The notes: a model not told the origin generated them from the letters alone. A stretch of 64,000 nt of DNA from Paucibacter_B soli (GCF_037482845.1 NZ_JBBHJW010000008.1:1-64000); one strand, 5' to 3'. Positions 1-8,249 are shown, counted from the first letter of the stretch. Program-made: numbers and translations.

Positions 1-94
1 TTGATACGCAGGAATTGAGTTACCGGTAGACGACGAAGAAAAAGCGATCCGGCGGCTTCCTCGGCCGCCTGGGCCTCATCCAGACAGGCCTCTT

Positions 95-129
95 GGGCAT
101 CCCCTGTGACTCCGGGGGATGCCCTTTTT
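95..129 (+). terminator. Rho-independent terminator
   Basis: A perfect 10-bp stem, GGGCATCCCC (95-104) pairing with GGGGATGCCC (115-124), has a 10-nt loop and is followed at once by five T (125-129) on the plus strand. It presumably ends a plus-strand transcript that enters from left of the window. Confidence 0.85.
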
Positions 130-277
130 GTTGGCGGTGTGTGACCGCTTGCCACAAGCTTGGGGCAGGCGGATGGACCCGTGCAGTCGCCACTTGCGCT
201 CGGCTTCCATCAAGACTCGTATGGACTTCGCACCGGCCGGCCAGCGCGACTCGTCGGATTCAGGGTATGGAAAAGTT

Positions 278-323
278 GTTTCTCATTATGGACAAAATGG
301 AACAAATGCATAGAATGAGAAAC
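278..323 (+). promoter_or_regulatory. Promoter flanked by a 10-bp inverted repeat
   Basis: GTTTCTCATT (278-287) and AATGAGAAAC (314-323) are perfect inverted copies 26 bp apart. Between them lies a plausible sigma70 promoter: -35 TGGACA (289-294), 16-bp spacer, -10 TAGAAT (311-316). Transcription would start only a few bases before the ATG at 327. The layout suits an autoregulatory operator for the XRE protein encoded just downstream; binding itself is inferred. Confidence 0.6.
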
Positions 324-326
324 ACT

Positions 327-821
327 ATGCCGGCCAGCCAACCCCTTTTCTCCGAGCGCCTGGCGAGCAGCTTGCACGCGCTCGGGCAGCGGATTCGAGC
401 GCAGCGCAAAGCCCTGCGTGTGAGCGCCACGGCCGCGGCGCAGGCGGCGGGCATGTCGCGTGTGACCCTGCATCGCATCGAGCATGGTGAGCCCACGGTC
501 ACCATGGCTGCCTACATGAATGCGGCGGCAGCAATGGGCCTGGAACTGGGCATTCTGAGTCCCGCGCCGGAGGCCGCATCGGCGCCTCAGGCGCTGGACA
601 AACGAGCCTGGATTCCGGTGCGGATACGACTTGCGGACTATCCGCAGCTCAAGCGCCTGGCCTGGCAGGTGCACGGCACCGATAGCTTGACGCCTGTCGA
701 GGCGCGCGACATCTACGAGCGCAATGCACGCCACCTTGATGTCAGCAGCCTGGACGAAGGGGAGCGGGACCTGATGGAGGCCTTGCGCACCGCGCTGGGC
801 CCGAGGGGGCCGGGTGTTTGA
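327..821 (+). CDS. XRE-family HTH protein, likely antitoxin
   Basis: A 164-residue protein with a helix-turn-helix of the Cro/CI (XRE) type at about residues 24-75, including AAGMSRVTLHRIEHGEPTVT. The C-terminal half matches no named domain I know. The frame is open from 93, but ATG 327 is chosen because it sits just after the promoter/inverted repeat; ATG 267 is possible. The end overlaps the next gene by 8 bp, so translation is probably coupled. XRE proteins paired with AbiEii nucleotidyltransferases usually act as antitoxin and autorepressor; that role is inferred from context. Confidence 0.75.
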   Translation: MPASQPLFSERLASSLHALGQRIRAQRKALRVSATAAAQAAGMSRVTLHRIEHGEPTVTMAAYMNAAAAMGLELGILSPAPEAASAPQALDKRAWIPVRIRLADYPQLKRLAWQVHGTDSLTPVEARDIYERNARHLDVSSLDEGERDLMEALRTALGPRGPGV

Positions 822-1533
822 GCGCCCTCATCACCGCGCGATTGCCCAGGTGCTGACGGCATTGGACGGGCCCAAGCTCAGGTCCACGGCTTGCCTTTTC
901 GCGGGTGGCACCGTGATGGCGCTGCGCTATGGCGAGTACCGCGAGTCGGTGGACATCGACTTCCTCGTGTCCGATATTGCGGGTTATCGCTTGCTGCGCC
1001 AGTGGATGACCAGTGCGCAAGGCATTGCGACATTGGTCCGCGCAGATGCGGCGCCACTCGTGCAAGCCAAGGAGGTCAGGGCCGACCAGTATGGTGTTCG
1101 TACGCTGCTGGCGCTTGACGGTCAGCACATCAAGTTCGAAATCGTGCTGGAAGGCCGCATCGCTTTGGAGGCTCCCGGGCCACTGGACGAAGTATGCGGT
1201 GTGGCCACACTCACGCCATTGGATATGGCCACCAGCAAGTTGTTGGCCAACTCGGATCGCTGGAGCGATGACGGCGTGTTCAGCCGGGATGTCATCGACC
1301 TGGCCATGATGGGGCCGCCCTTGCCCCTGCTCCGACGCGCGGTCGCGAAGGCCGAGGCAGCCTATGGCCAAGCAATATTGGCCGACCTCGGCAAGGCCTT
1401 GCATGCGTTGCAGACCCGGCCAGGCCGCCTGGAGCGCTGCATGCTTGCCATGGCGATGAGCCTTCCAAAGGCGCTCTTGTGGCAGAAATTGCGGTCGCTG
1501 GCTCGCGTGCTACCCAAGCAGGAAGGCAACTGA
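814..1533 (+). CDS. AbiEii/AbiGii-type nucleotidyltransferase
   Basis: A 239-residue protein of the DNA polymerase beta-like nucleotidyltransferase superfamily. The active-site signature is present: FAGGT (near 29-33), then SVDIDF (near 47-52), the metal-binding DxD. A downstream LLANSDRW...RDVIDLA segment is typical of AbiEii/AbiGii toxins. Translation starts at GTG 814, inside the end of the XRE gene, with a G-rich ribosome binding site at 803-809. Characterised AbiEii proteins are toxins of type IV toxin-antitoxin or abortive-infection systems, though their usual partner AbiEi is a winged-helix protein rather than XRE. The target here is unknown. Confidence 0.8.
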   Translation: MFERPHHRAIAQVLTALDGPKLRSTACLFAGGTVMALRYGEYRESVDIDFLVSDIAGYRLLRQWMTSAQGIATLVRADAAPLVQAKEVRADQYGVRTLLALDGQHIKFEIVLEGRIALEAPGPLDEVCGVATLTPLDMATSKLLANSDRWSDDGVFSRDVIDLAMMGPPLPLLRRAVAKAEAAYGQAILADLGKALHALQTRPGRLERCMLAMAMSLPKALLWQKLRSLARVLPKQEGN

Positions 1534-1602
1534 GGAGCTGTGGTCCATCGGCCCGAGGCCCCTGTTCCGTACCTCGCTTGTAACCGCAAGCCGGCCCCGA
1601 TC

Positions 1603-1620
1603 TTGTAATATGGTTACCAA
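1603..1620 (+). promoter_or_regulatory. HexR-like palindrome before edd
   Basis: TTGTAATATGGTTACCAA is an imperfect palindrome 42 bp before the edd start. It resembles the TGTAAT/ATTACA-type sites bound by HexR, the RpiR-family repressor of Entner-Doudoroff genes in other proteobacteria. A second TTGTAA lies at 1578-1583. A TAATAT hexamer inside it (1606-1611) could be the -10. No hexR gene is in the window, so the assignment is by resemblance only. Confidence 0.4.
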
Positions 1621-1661
1621 TTTCAATCCGGCCGAGTTACATCGGCGCTGGGGCTGACCAT

Positions 1662-3497
1662 ATGACAAGTAAGACCGCTCGCTCTATCCTCGGCGAGGTC
1701 ACCGCGCGCATCCAGGCGCGCAGCGCCGCTAGCCGTGAGCGCTATCTGGCCCAGGTGGCGCAGCTGGCCGGCCGCAAGCGCGGCGTCGAACGCATGGGCT
1801 GCGCGAATGTGGCGCATGCCTTTGCCGCCATGCCGGCCAACGACAAGCTGCGCATCGTGGCCGAGAAGGCGCCGCATCTGGGCATCGTCACCGCCTATAA
1901 CGACATGCTCTCGGCCCACCAGCCCTACGAGCATTACCCCGAGCTGATACGCGCCGAGGCCCATGCCCAGGGCGCCACGGTGCAGGTGGCGGGCGGCACG
2001 CCGGCGATGTGCGATGGCGTCACGCAGGGCCTGCCCGGCATGGAGCTGAGCCTGTTCTCGCGCGACAACATCGCCATGAGCACCGCCATCGCGCTCAGCC
2101 ACGATGTCTTCGACGCCGCGCTGCTCCTGGGCATCTGCGACAAGATCGTGCCGGGCCTCTTGATCGGCGCGCTGCATTTCGGCCATCTGCCCTGTGTGTT
2201 CGTGCCTGCCGGCCCGATGAGCAGCGGCATCTCCAACAGCGAGAAGGCCAAGGTGCGCGAGCTTTACGCACAAGGCAAGGTGGGGCGCGATGAGCTGCTG
2301 CAGAGCGAATCGGCCGCCTACCATGGCGCCGGCACCTGCACCTTCTACGGCACGGCCAACAGCAACCAGATGCTGCTGGAGGCCATGGGCCTGCACCTGC
2401 CCGGTGCGGCCTTTGCGCATCCGCATGACGACTTGCGTGAGCAGCTCAGCCGCGCCGCGGTGCGCCAGGCGCTCAGCATCACGGCAGCCAAGGGCAATTA
2501 CACCCCGATCGGCCGCCTGGTGGACGAGCGCTGCATCGTCAACGCCATGGTCGCGCTGCTCGCCACCGGCGGTTCCACCAACCACCTGATCCATTGGGTG
2601 GCGGTGGCGCGCTCGGCCGGCATCCTGATCGACTGGACCGACTTCTCGGACCTGTCCGCCGCCGTGCCGCTGCTGGCGCGCGTCTATCCGAACGGCAGCG
2701 CCGATGTGAACCAGTTCCAGGCCGCCGGCGGCCCCGGCTTCGTGATCCGCGAGCTGCTACAGGCCGGCCTGATGCACGAGGAGGTGCTGACCGTCTGCGG
2801 CCCCAGCCTGCAGGCTTATGGCCGCGTGCCCAGCCTGGCTGCCGATGGCCAGCCGCAATGGCAGGCGCTGCCCGAGGGCAGCAGCGACGAGAGCGTGTTG
2901 CGCACCGCGGCCGCCCCCTTCAGTGCCAGCGGCGGCCTGAAGCTGTTGGCCGGCAATCTGGGCCGCGCCGTCATCAAGGTCTCGGCGGTGCCGGAAGATC
3001 GTCATGTGATCGAGGCGCCGGCGCGCATCTTCACCGACCAGGAATCCATGCAGGCGGCCTTCAAGGCCGGCGAGCTGGACCGCGACGTGGTGGTGGTGGT
3101 GCGCTTCCAGGGTCCGCAGGCCAATGGCATGCCCGAACTGCACAAGCTCACCCCGCCGCTGGCGGTGCTCCAGGGCAAGGGTTTCAAGGTCGCGCTGGTG
3201 ACCGACGGCCGCATGAGCGGCGCCTCCGGCAAGGTGCCGGCCGCCATCCATGTGAGCCCCGAGGCGCTGGCCGGCGGCCCGCTGGCCAGGCTGCGCGATG
3301 GCGATCTGGTGCGCATGGACGCCGTCAGCGGCGCGCTGCAGGCCCTGGTACCCGAGGCCGAATGGGCGCAGCGCGAAATCGCCACCATCACGCCCGAGCA
3401 GCAGGCCGAGAACGGTGCCGGCCTCGGCCGCGAGCTGTTTGCCGGCCTGCGCCGCAACGTCAAGAGCGCCGAAGAGGGCGCCATTTCTTGGCTCTGA
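1662..3497 (+). CDS. edd: 6-phosphogluconate dehydratase
   Basis: This 611-residue IlvD/Edd-family enzyme converts 6-phosphogluconate to 2-keto-3-deoxy-6-phosphogluconate in the cytoplasmic Entner-Doudoroff pathway. Length and sequence fit Edd rather than dihydroxyacid dehydratase: the N-terminal YNDMLSAHQPYEHYP block and the three conserved Cys regions for the Fe-S cluster, GGTPAMCDGVTQG, GICDKIVPG and GAGTCTFYGTANSNQ. The start is ATG 1662; the HexR-like site lies just upstream. eda follows after 14 bp, so the two form an operon, the usual arrangement. Confidence 0.95.
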   Translation: MTSKTARSILGEVTARIQARSAASRERYLAQVAQLAGRKRGVERMGCANVAHAFAAMPANDKLRIVAEKAPHLGIVTAYNDMLSAHQPYEHYPELIRAEAHAQGATVQVAGGTPAMCDGVTQGLPGMELSLFSRDNIAMSTAIALSHDVFDAALLLGICDKIVPGLLIGALHFGHLPCVFVPAGPMSSGISNSEKAKVRELYAQGKVGRDELLQSESAAYHGAGTCTFYGTANSNQMLLEAMGLHLPGAAFAHPHDDLREQLSRAAVRQALSITAAKGNYTPIGRLVDERCIVNAMVALLATGGSTNHLIHWVAVARSAGILIDWTDFSDLSAAVPLLARVYPNGSADVNQFQAAGGPGFVIRELLQAGLMHEEVLTVCGPSLQAYGRVPSLAADGQPQWQALPEGSSDESVLRTAAAPFSASGGLKLLAGNLGRAVIKVSAVPEDRHVIEAPARIFTDQESMQAAFKAGELDRDVVVVVRFQGPQANGMPELHKLTPPLAVLQGKGFKVALVTDGRMSGASGKVPAAIHVSPEALAGGPLARLRDGDLVRMDAVSGALQALVPEAEWAQREIATITPEQQAENGAGLGRELFAGLRRNVKSAEEGAISWL

Positions 3498-3511
3498 CCC
3501 TAGGAAACCAT

Positions 3512-4144
3512 ATGAGCGACGCAAGAACCCTCAGCCTGGCCGCGCATGGCCCGGTAATTCCGGTGATCGTGATCCAGCGCCTCGAAGACGCCGTACCGCT
3601 GGCCCAGGCCCTGGTGGCCGGTGGGGTGCGCGTGCTGGAGGTGACGCTGCGCACGCCGGTGGCGCTGGCGGCAATGGAGGCGATGGCGCGCGCCGTGCCC
3701 GAGGCCATCGTTGGCGCCGGCACCCTGCGCAGCCCGGCCGACGTGCAGGCGGCGAAGAATGCCGGCTGCCAGTTCGGCGTCAGCCCCGGCTTCACCGATG
3801 CGATCGCCGCGGCCTGCCAGGCGCAAGACCTGCCCCTCTTGCCCGGCGTATCCACCGCCAGCGAGGTGATGCAGGCGAATGCCGCGGGCTATGGCTTTCT
3901 CAAGCTCTTCCCGGCCACCGCAGTGGGTGGCGTGAACCTGCTCAAGGCCCTGGCCGGCCCCTTCCCGGACGTGGCCTTCTGCCCCACCGGCGGCATCACG
4001 CCCGAGACCGCGCCGCAATTCCTGGGCCTGCCGAATGTGAAGGTCTGCGGCGGCTCCTGGCTGACGCCGGCCGATGCCATCGCGGCCGGCGACTGGGCCC
4101 GCATCACGCGCCTGGCCCAGGCCACGCACGCCTTGCGGGGCTAA
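3512..4144 (+). CDS. eda: KDPG aldolase
   Basis: A 210-residue class I aldolase that cleaves 2-keto-3-deoxy-6-phosphogluconate to pyruvate and glyceraldehyde 3-phosphate. Visible family features are PVIVIQ near the start, EVTLRT (catalytic Glu), VGAGT, and the Schiff-base lysine in GFLKLFPA, followed by the phosphate-binding PTGGI. The ATG at 3512 has an AGGAAA ribosome binding site and lies 14 bp after edd. An alternating hairpin repeat follows the gene (4248-4275). Confidence 0.95.
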   Translation: MSDARTLSLAAHGPVIPVIVIQRLEDAVPLAQALVAGGVRVLEVTLRTPVALAAMEAMARAVPEAIVGAGTLRSPADVQAAKNAGCQFGVSPGFTDAIAAACQAQDLPLLPGVSTASEVMQANAAGYGFLKLFPATAVGGVNLLKALAGPFPDVAFCPTGGITPETAPQFLGLPNVKVCGGSWLTPADAIAAGDWARITRLAQATHALRG

Positions 4145-4247
4145 ATGCTCCCCAATTGCCCGAGGCGAATGCTCGGCACACCCTGACACAAGGAACGATC
4201 GAGCCCGGCAGCGTCCGAGGATCCGGCATTGCCGGGCCTGCGGGCGC

Positions 4248-4275
4248 GCCCCCTTGAGGGGGCCGGCGCAGCCGG
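4248..4275. repeat. GCCCCC-hairpin intergenic repeat
   Basis: Two adjacent hairpins: GCCCCC/GGGGGC (4248-4253 with 4258-4263, TTGA loop) and CCGGC/GCCGG (4263-4267 with 4271-4275). They lie between the convergent eda and thioesterase genes and have no T tract. A related GCCCCC-N3-GGGGGC element occurs between cbbS and cbbX. Such C-run/G-run hairpins are common dispersed intergenic elements in Burkholderiales genomes and may act as bidirectional terminators. Confidence 0.6.
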
Positions 4276-4288
4276 TAGGGGGTGGGCG

Positions 4289-4849
4289 TTAGCGCTGATC
4301 GAAGATCAGGCAGGTGGTGCTGGCATGGGCATAGAGCTTGCCGTCATGCCCCACCAGGCGCGCCTCGGCGGTGGCCACCTGGCGCCCGCCATGCGTGAGC
4401 TCGCCGATCGCGCGCACCAGCGGCACGCGCTCTGACAGCGCCCGCACCAGATTCACCTTGAATTCCAGCGTGGTGTAGGCGCGCCCGGGCTCCAGGCTGG
4501 TGTGCACCGCGCAGCCCAGCGCCGAATCCAGCAGGGTGGCGAACCAGCCGCCGTGCACCGTGCCCAGCGGGTTGTAATGCTTGCGCTGCGGCCGGCCCTG
4601 GAACACCGCGCGGCCATGCGCCACCTCGATGAGGCAGAAGTCCAGCGTGTGCGCAATCGGCGGCGGCGGGAACTCGCCGTTCAGCATGGCCTGCATCTGC
4701 TGCAGGCCGCTCAGGCCCGCCAGCTGCTCGGGCCGCGCCAGCCCATGCTCGTGGCGCAGGCGTGCGCGCACCATGGCCTCGTCGGCCTGCCATTGGGCCA
4801 GCAGTTCGTCGGCTGTGGTGCTCGGCTTGGGGGTGGTGCGTGCGTCCAT
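4289..4849 (-). CDS. PaaI-type hotdog thioesterase
   Basis: A 186-residue protein of the PaaI/YdiI acyl-CoA thioesterase family (hotdog fold). The family signature NPLGTVHGGWFATLLDSALG is clear at about residues 92-111, where HGG and the following Asp/Ser region form the active site. ATG 4849 is chosen; the frame runs further upstream, but those codons lie in the shared promoter. It is divergent from the MarR gene with a palindrome between, so it is likely a target of that regulator. The acyl-CoA substrate cannot be read from sequence. Confidence 0.85.
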   Translation of the reverse strand: MDARTTPKPSTTADELLAQWQADEAMVRARLRHEHGLARPEQLAGLSGLQQMQAMLNGEFPPPPIAHTLDFCLIEVAHGRAVFQGRPQRKHYNPLGTVHGGWFATLLDSALGCAVHTSLEPGRAYTTLEFKVNLVRALSERVPLVRAIGELTHGGRQVATAEARLVGHDGKLYAHASTTCLIFDQR

Positions 4850-4870
4850 GCTTGGTCCAATGCTTGTAGC

Positions 4871-4889
4871 TGCAACTATTGCAGTTGCA
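4871..4889. promoter_or_regulatory. MarR-type operator palindrome
   Basis: TGCAACT (4871-4877) and AGTTGCA (4883-4889) are perfect inverted arms with a 5-bp spacer, midway between the divergent thioesterase and marR genes. A TACAAT hexamer at 4901-4906 could be the -10 of marR, making that transcript nearly leaderless. Length and placement are typical for a MarR dimer site that controls both directions. Confidence 0.6.
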
Positions 4890-4912
4890 ATCATCGTCAC
4901 TACAATGCCAGT

Positions 4913-5374
4913 ATGTCAAGCAAGCCCGCGACGGTCGCAAAGGCCTTGGAGAAGCAAGGTCCGCAGGGCTGCACCAACTTCAAGCTGCGCCAGCTGACGC
5001 GGCTGGTGTCGCAGCATTGCGAAAGCCATTTCGCCGACACCGGGCTCAAGACCACGCAGTATTCGCTGCTGGCCCACCTCGATCATCTCGGACCGGTGCA
5101 GCCCAGCGAGTTGGCTCGGCGCATGGATCTCGACGTCTCGACGCTCTCGCGCAACGTCCAGGGTCTGGTGGCCGCGGGCCTGGTGGAGCAGCTGGAGGGC
5201 GACGATGCGCGCAGCCATCGGCTGCAGCTGACCGAGGCCGGCCGCGCCAAGCGCCAGGCCATGAAGAACAGCTGGAAGCGCGCCCAGCTCTCGCTCAACC
5301 AACGCCTGGGCGACGACAAGATCGAGCAACTGCACGCACTCTTGGACGAGTGCCTGGCGCTGATGCGCAGCTGA
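4913..5374 (+). CDS. MarR-family transcriptional regulator
   Basis: A 153-residue winged-helix repressor of the MarR family. The HTH region VQPSELARRMDLDVSTLSRN (about 62-81) and the wing LVEQLEGDDARSHRLQLTEAG (about 88-108, with the typical DxRSxxLxLTxxG) are plain. ATG 4913 follows a -10-like TACAAT by only a few bases. It probably represses itself and the divergent thioesterase through the palindrome at 4871-4889. The inducing ligand is unknown. Confidence 0.9.
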   Translation: MSSKPATVAKALEKQGPQGCTNFKLRQLTRLVSQHCESHFADTGLKTTQYSLLAHLDHLGPVQPSELARRMDLDVSTLSRNVQGLVAAGLVEQLEGDDARSHRLQLTEAGRAKRQAMKNSWKRAQLSLNQRLGDDKIEQLHALLDECLALMRS

Positions 5375-5386
5375 TAGCATGAGCCG

Positions 5387-6028
5387 ATGCCACGCGTCAT
5401 CGACCTGCCCAGCTGGCCACGCCGCCACAGCTTCGAGTTCTTCCGCCAGCTCAACCAGCCTTACTTCAGCCTTTGCACCCGCGTGGAATTGAGCGGCCTG
5501 CTGGCACGCGCCAAGGCCGTGCCGGGCGCGACGCCGTTTCTGGCCTACCACCATGTCTTGTTGGCCACGGCGAATGAATTTGACTGCTTGCGCCAGCGCA
5601 TCGTCGACGGCCAGGTGATCGAGTTCGAGCAGGTCGACGCCAGCACCACGGTGCTGCGCAGCGACGAGAGCCTGGCCTTTGCCGATCTGGCCTATCACGC
5701 CGACTTCAGCCGCTTCGTGCGCGAGGGGCAGGCTAGCCTGGCGGCGGCGCGCGGCTCGGACCCCGCTGCCATCGTCGCCACGGCCAAGGCAGCGCGCCAG
5801 GACCTGATCCACACCACCGTGATCCCCTGGCTCAGCTTCACGAGCTTCTCGCATCCGCGCCAGCTGGGCAGTGGCGACGCCATCCCCAAGTTTGCGCTGG
5901 GCCGCTACGAGCCCGAGCCCGGCAGCGGCCGGCTGTGGATGCCGGTGCATCTGGAGGTGCACCACGCCCTGATGGACGGCCTGCATGTGGGCCGCTTTTT
6001 CGAAGCGCTGCAGGCGCGCATGGCGTGA
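5387..6028 (+). CDS. CAT-fold acyltransferase family protein
   Basis: A 213-residue protein with the chloramphenicol acetyltransferase fold: catalytic HHALMDG at residues 192-198 (His192/His193 and Asp197, the HHxxxDG motif), the N-terminal RHSFEFFRQL segment and a FTSFSHP block. Its length matches trimeric CAT (about 215 residues). True drug resistance is not implied; many chromosomal members have unknown acyl acceptors. It starts 12 bp after marR and ends in a GTGA overlap with the next gene, so marR, this gene and the flavoprotein look like one transcription unit. Confidence 0.75.
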   Translation: MPRVIDLPSWPRRHSFEFFRQLNQPYFSLCTRVELSGLLARAKAVPGATPFLAYHHVLLATANEFDCLRQRIVDGQVIEFEQVDASTTVLRSDESLAFADLAYHADFSRFVREGQASLAAARGSDPAAIVATAKAARQDLIHTTVIPWLSFTSFSHPRQLGSGDAIPKFALGRYEPEPGSGRLWMPVHLEVHHALMDGLHVGRFFEALQARMA

Positions 6029-7350
6029 CGCAGCAAGAGGAGAGCAACTACTACCGGGCGAGCACGCGGCCGCTGGGCCTGCCGGCGCTCGGCGGGCCGG
6101 AGCCGGCGGTGGAGGTGGCCATCGTCGGCGGCGGCTTTGCCGGCCTGGCCACGGCGCGCGGCCTGCAGGAACGCGGCATGCGCAGCCTGGCCCTGCTGGA
6201 GGCGCATGAGATCGGCCATGGCGCATCGGGCCGCAACGGCGGTTTCGTGTTCGGCGGCTACAGCCGCGACGCCAGGCTGCTGTGGCGCGAGCTGGGGCGG
6301 CAGGCGGCACGTTCGCTCTACGGGCTGACGCGCGAGGCGGTGGCGCTGATACGCGAGCGCATCGACAGCCATGGCATCGCCTGCGAGCGCTGCGAGGGTG
6401 GCGCCCTGCTGGCCGATTGGTTCCACGGCCCGCGCGCCAGCGCGGCGCTGCGTGCGCAGGCGCAGTTCCTGCGGCGCGAATTGGGCGTGGTCTGGGACGA
6501 GGTGGGCGGCGCCGAACTGCGCGAGCTGCTGCATACCGAGCGCTACAGTGCCGGCCTGCTGGAGCGCGACGCCTTTCATTTCCATCCGCTCAAATACGCC
6601 CAGGGCCTGGCGCGCCTGCTGCAGGCCGAAGGTGCGCAGCTGTATGAGCACAGTGCGCTGCAGCGTCTGGAGCCCCTGGCCGGTGGCGGCTGGCGCCTGC
6701 ACACGGCCGCGGGCGCCAGCCTGCGCGCGGCCCAGGTGCTGGTGGCCGGTGGCGGCTATCTGCAAGGCAAGGGCAGCAGCATACGCAGGCTGCGACACAG
6801 CCGCCTGCCGATCGCCACCTATGTGATGGTGACCGAGCCTCTGGACGAGCGCACCTGCCCGGTGCGCACGCCGGCGGCGGTCTACGACACCCGCTTTGCC
6901 TTCGACTACTACCGCCGCCTGGCCGACCGGCGCCTGCTCTGGGGTGGCCGCATCTCCATCCTGGAGCGTGAGCCCCGGCGCATTGCGGCGCTGCTGAGCG
7001 CCGATATGCTCAAGGTCTATCCGCAGCTGCGCGGCACCCGCATCGATTTCGCCTGGGGCGGGCTGATGAGCTATGCACGTCACCAGATGCCGCAGCTGGG
7101 TCAGCTGGCGCCCGGCCTGTGGTTTGCCCAGTCCTTCGGTGGCCATGGTGTGGCGCCCACCACGGTGGCCGGCGAGTTGCTGGCCGACGCCATCAGCGGC
7201 CGCGCAGCCCTGCCGCAGGCGCTGGCGCGCTACGGGCTGACACCGGTGTTCGGCCGCCTCGGCCTGCTGGCGGCGCAGGCGCGCTACAGCTGGGCCGAAC
7301 TCAGGGACATGCTGCGCGACATGGCAGCTTCAAACTCAGCCCAGCGCTAG
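6025..7350 (+). CDS. FAD-dependent oxidoreductase, PuuB/DadA-like
   Basis: A 441-residue D-amino-acid-oxidase-type flavoprotein. The Rossmann fingerprint VAIVGGGFAGLATARGL is at about residues 31-47. The N-terminal SNYYRAST and the C-terminal SFGGHGVAPTTVAGELLADAI resemble gamma-glutamylputrescine oxidase (PuuB/OrdL) relatives more than DadA. GTG 6025 overlaps the preceding stop by 4 bp. The amine substrate cannot be fixed. The last 15 bp overlap the convergent xth gene. Confidence 0.8.
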   Translation: MTQQEESNYYRASTRPLGLPALGGPEPAVEVAIVGGGFAGLATARGLQERGMRSLALLEAHEIGHGASGRNGGFVFGGYSRDARLLWRELGRQAARSLYGLTREAVALIRERIDSHGIACERCEGGALLADWFHGPRASAALRAQAQFLRRELGVVWDEVGGAELRELLHTERYSAGLLERDAFHFHPLKYAQGLARLLQAEGAQLYEHSALQRLEPLAGGGWRLHTAAGASLRAAQVLVAGGGYLQGKGSSIRRLRHSRLPIATYVMVTEPLDERTCPVRTPAAVYDTRFAFDYYRRLADRRLLWGGRISILEREPRRIAALLSADMLKVYPQLRGTRIDFAWGGLMSYARHQMPQLGQLAPGLWFAQSFGGHGVAPTTVAGELLADAISGRAALPQALARYGLTPVFGRLGLLAAQARYSWAELRDMLRDMAASNSAQR

Positions 7351-8106
7351 CTCCACCACCACCGGCGCATGGTCGCTGGGGCGCTCGTTCTTGCGCGGCA
7401 GCTTGTCGATCACGCAGGACTTCACCGCGCCCTTGAGCGCCGCGCTGACCAGGATATGGTCGATGCGCAGGCCCTGGTTCTTGCGGAAGGCGAGGTTGCG
7501 GTAGTCCCACCAGCTCCAGCTCTTGGCTGGCTGTTCGAAGAGCCGGAAGGCATCGCTCAGGCCCAGCTCCAGCAAGGCCTGGAAATGCGCGCGCTCCTCT
7601 GGCGTGCAATGGATCTGGCCGGCCCAGGCCACCGGATCGTAGACATCGCGGTCCTCGGGGGCGATGTTGAAGTCGCCCATCAGCACCAGCTTGTCGTGGC
7701 TCTGCAGCTCCTGGCGCAGCCAGTCCTGCAGGGCCTGCAGCCAGCCCATCTTGTAGCGGAACTTGTCGCTGTCGGGCGCCTGGCCGTTGGGGAAATAGGC
7801 GCCCACCACGCGCACGCCGGCCACCGTGCCGGCGATCACGCGCGCCTGCTCGTCGGCAAAGCCGGGAATGTTCTTCACCACCGCGCTGGCCGGTGCCTTG
7901 CTGATCAGGGCCACGCCGTTGTAGGTCTTTTGGCCGAACCATTGCACCTGGTAGCCGGCAGCGCCGATCTCGAGTGTCGGGAACTTGTCGTCGCTGAGCT
8001 TGGTTTCCTGCAGCACCAGGGCATCGACCGGGTTGGCGGCCAGCCAGTCGAGCAGCTGCGGCAGGCGCACGGCCAGGGAGTTGACGTTCCAGGTGGCGAG
8101 TTTCAT
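7336..8106 (-). CDS. xth: Exodeoxyribonuclease III
   Basis: A 256-residue AP endonuclease/3'-5' exonuclease of base excision repair, in the endonuclease/exonuclease/phosphatase fold. Catalytic motifs are visible: Asn7 (TWNVNSL), Glu34 (LQETK), GDFNIAP (Asp145, Asn147) and C-terminal SDHAPV with the catalytic Asp-His. Full length for the family. It converges on the flavoprotein gene with a 15-bp overlap of the coding ends. Confidence 0.95.
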   Translation of the reverse strand: MKLATWNVNSLAVRLPQLLDWLAANPVDALVLQETKLSDDKFPTLEIGAAGYQVQWFGQKTYNGVALISKAPASAVVKNIPGFADEQARVIAGTVAGVRVVGAYFPNGQAPDSDKFRYKMGWLQALQDWLRQELQSHDKLVLMGDFNIAPEDRDVYDPVAWAGQIHCTPEERAHFQALLELGLSDAFRLFEQPAKSWSWWDYRNLAFRKNQGLRIDHILVSAALKGAVKSCVIDKLPRKNERPSDHAPVVVELALG

Positions 8107-8225
8107 GGGTGCGGGAGAAGGGTCGGAGCCCGGATGTTAACTGTGGCCGTGCAATCTCACCGCACTGGCAACGCAGCCCTGGCCGTCGGTGGAAATACCT
8201 AATATCCGTAATTCATTTGGCGATA

Positions 8226-8245
8226 ATATTCGGGCATAGTGATGT
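8226..8245 (-). promoter_or_regulatory. SoxR-type operator, site 1 (soxR promoter)
   Basis: Read on the minus strand the site is ACATCAC-TATGCC-CGAATAT. It ends 5 bp before the soxR start codon and covers a TAATAT -10-like hexamer (8224-8229). The same 7-6-7 layout recurs at 13583, 18505, 25260, 39231 and 40001. The position fits autorepression of the soxR-CDYZAX operon. Binding by SoxR is inferred. Confidence 0.6.
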
Positions 8246-8249
8246 ACGC

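Larger units (their letters stand above)
1..326. other. Left edge, no assignable gene
   Basis: No convincing coding region is visible before the XRE gene at 327. Short open frames around 5-110 have no start codon with a ribosome binding site and no family I recognise; one could be the last codons of a gene to the left. The stretch holds a terminator hairpin (95-129) and, from about 270, an AT-richer promoter/operator segment. Confidence 0.6.

Noticed and set aside
5387..6028. Chloramphenicol resistance gene
   Set aside because: The CAT fold and HHxxxDG are present, but it sits in a MarR-controlled metabolic operon with normal host-like composition; resistance cannot be claimed.
8202..8221. 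A second 7-6-7 operator before soxR starting ATATCCG
   Set aside because: The left block matches but the right block (ATTTGGC) does not resemble CGAATA, so it is at most a half-site.
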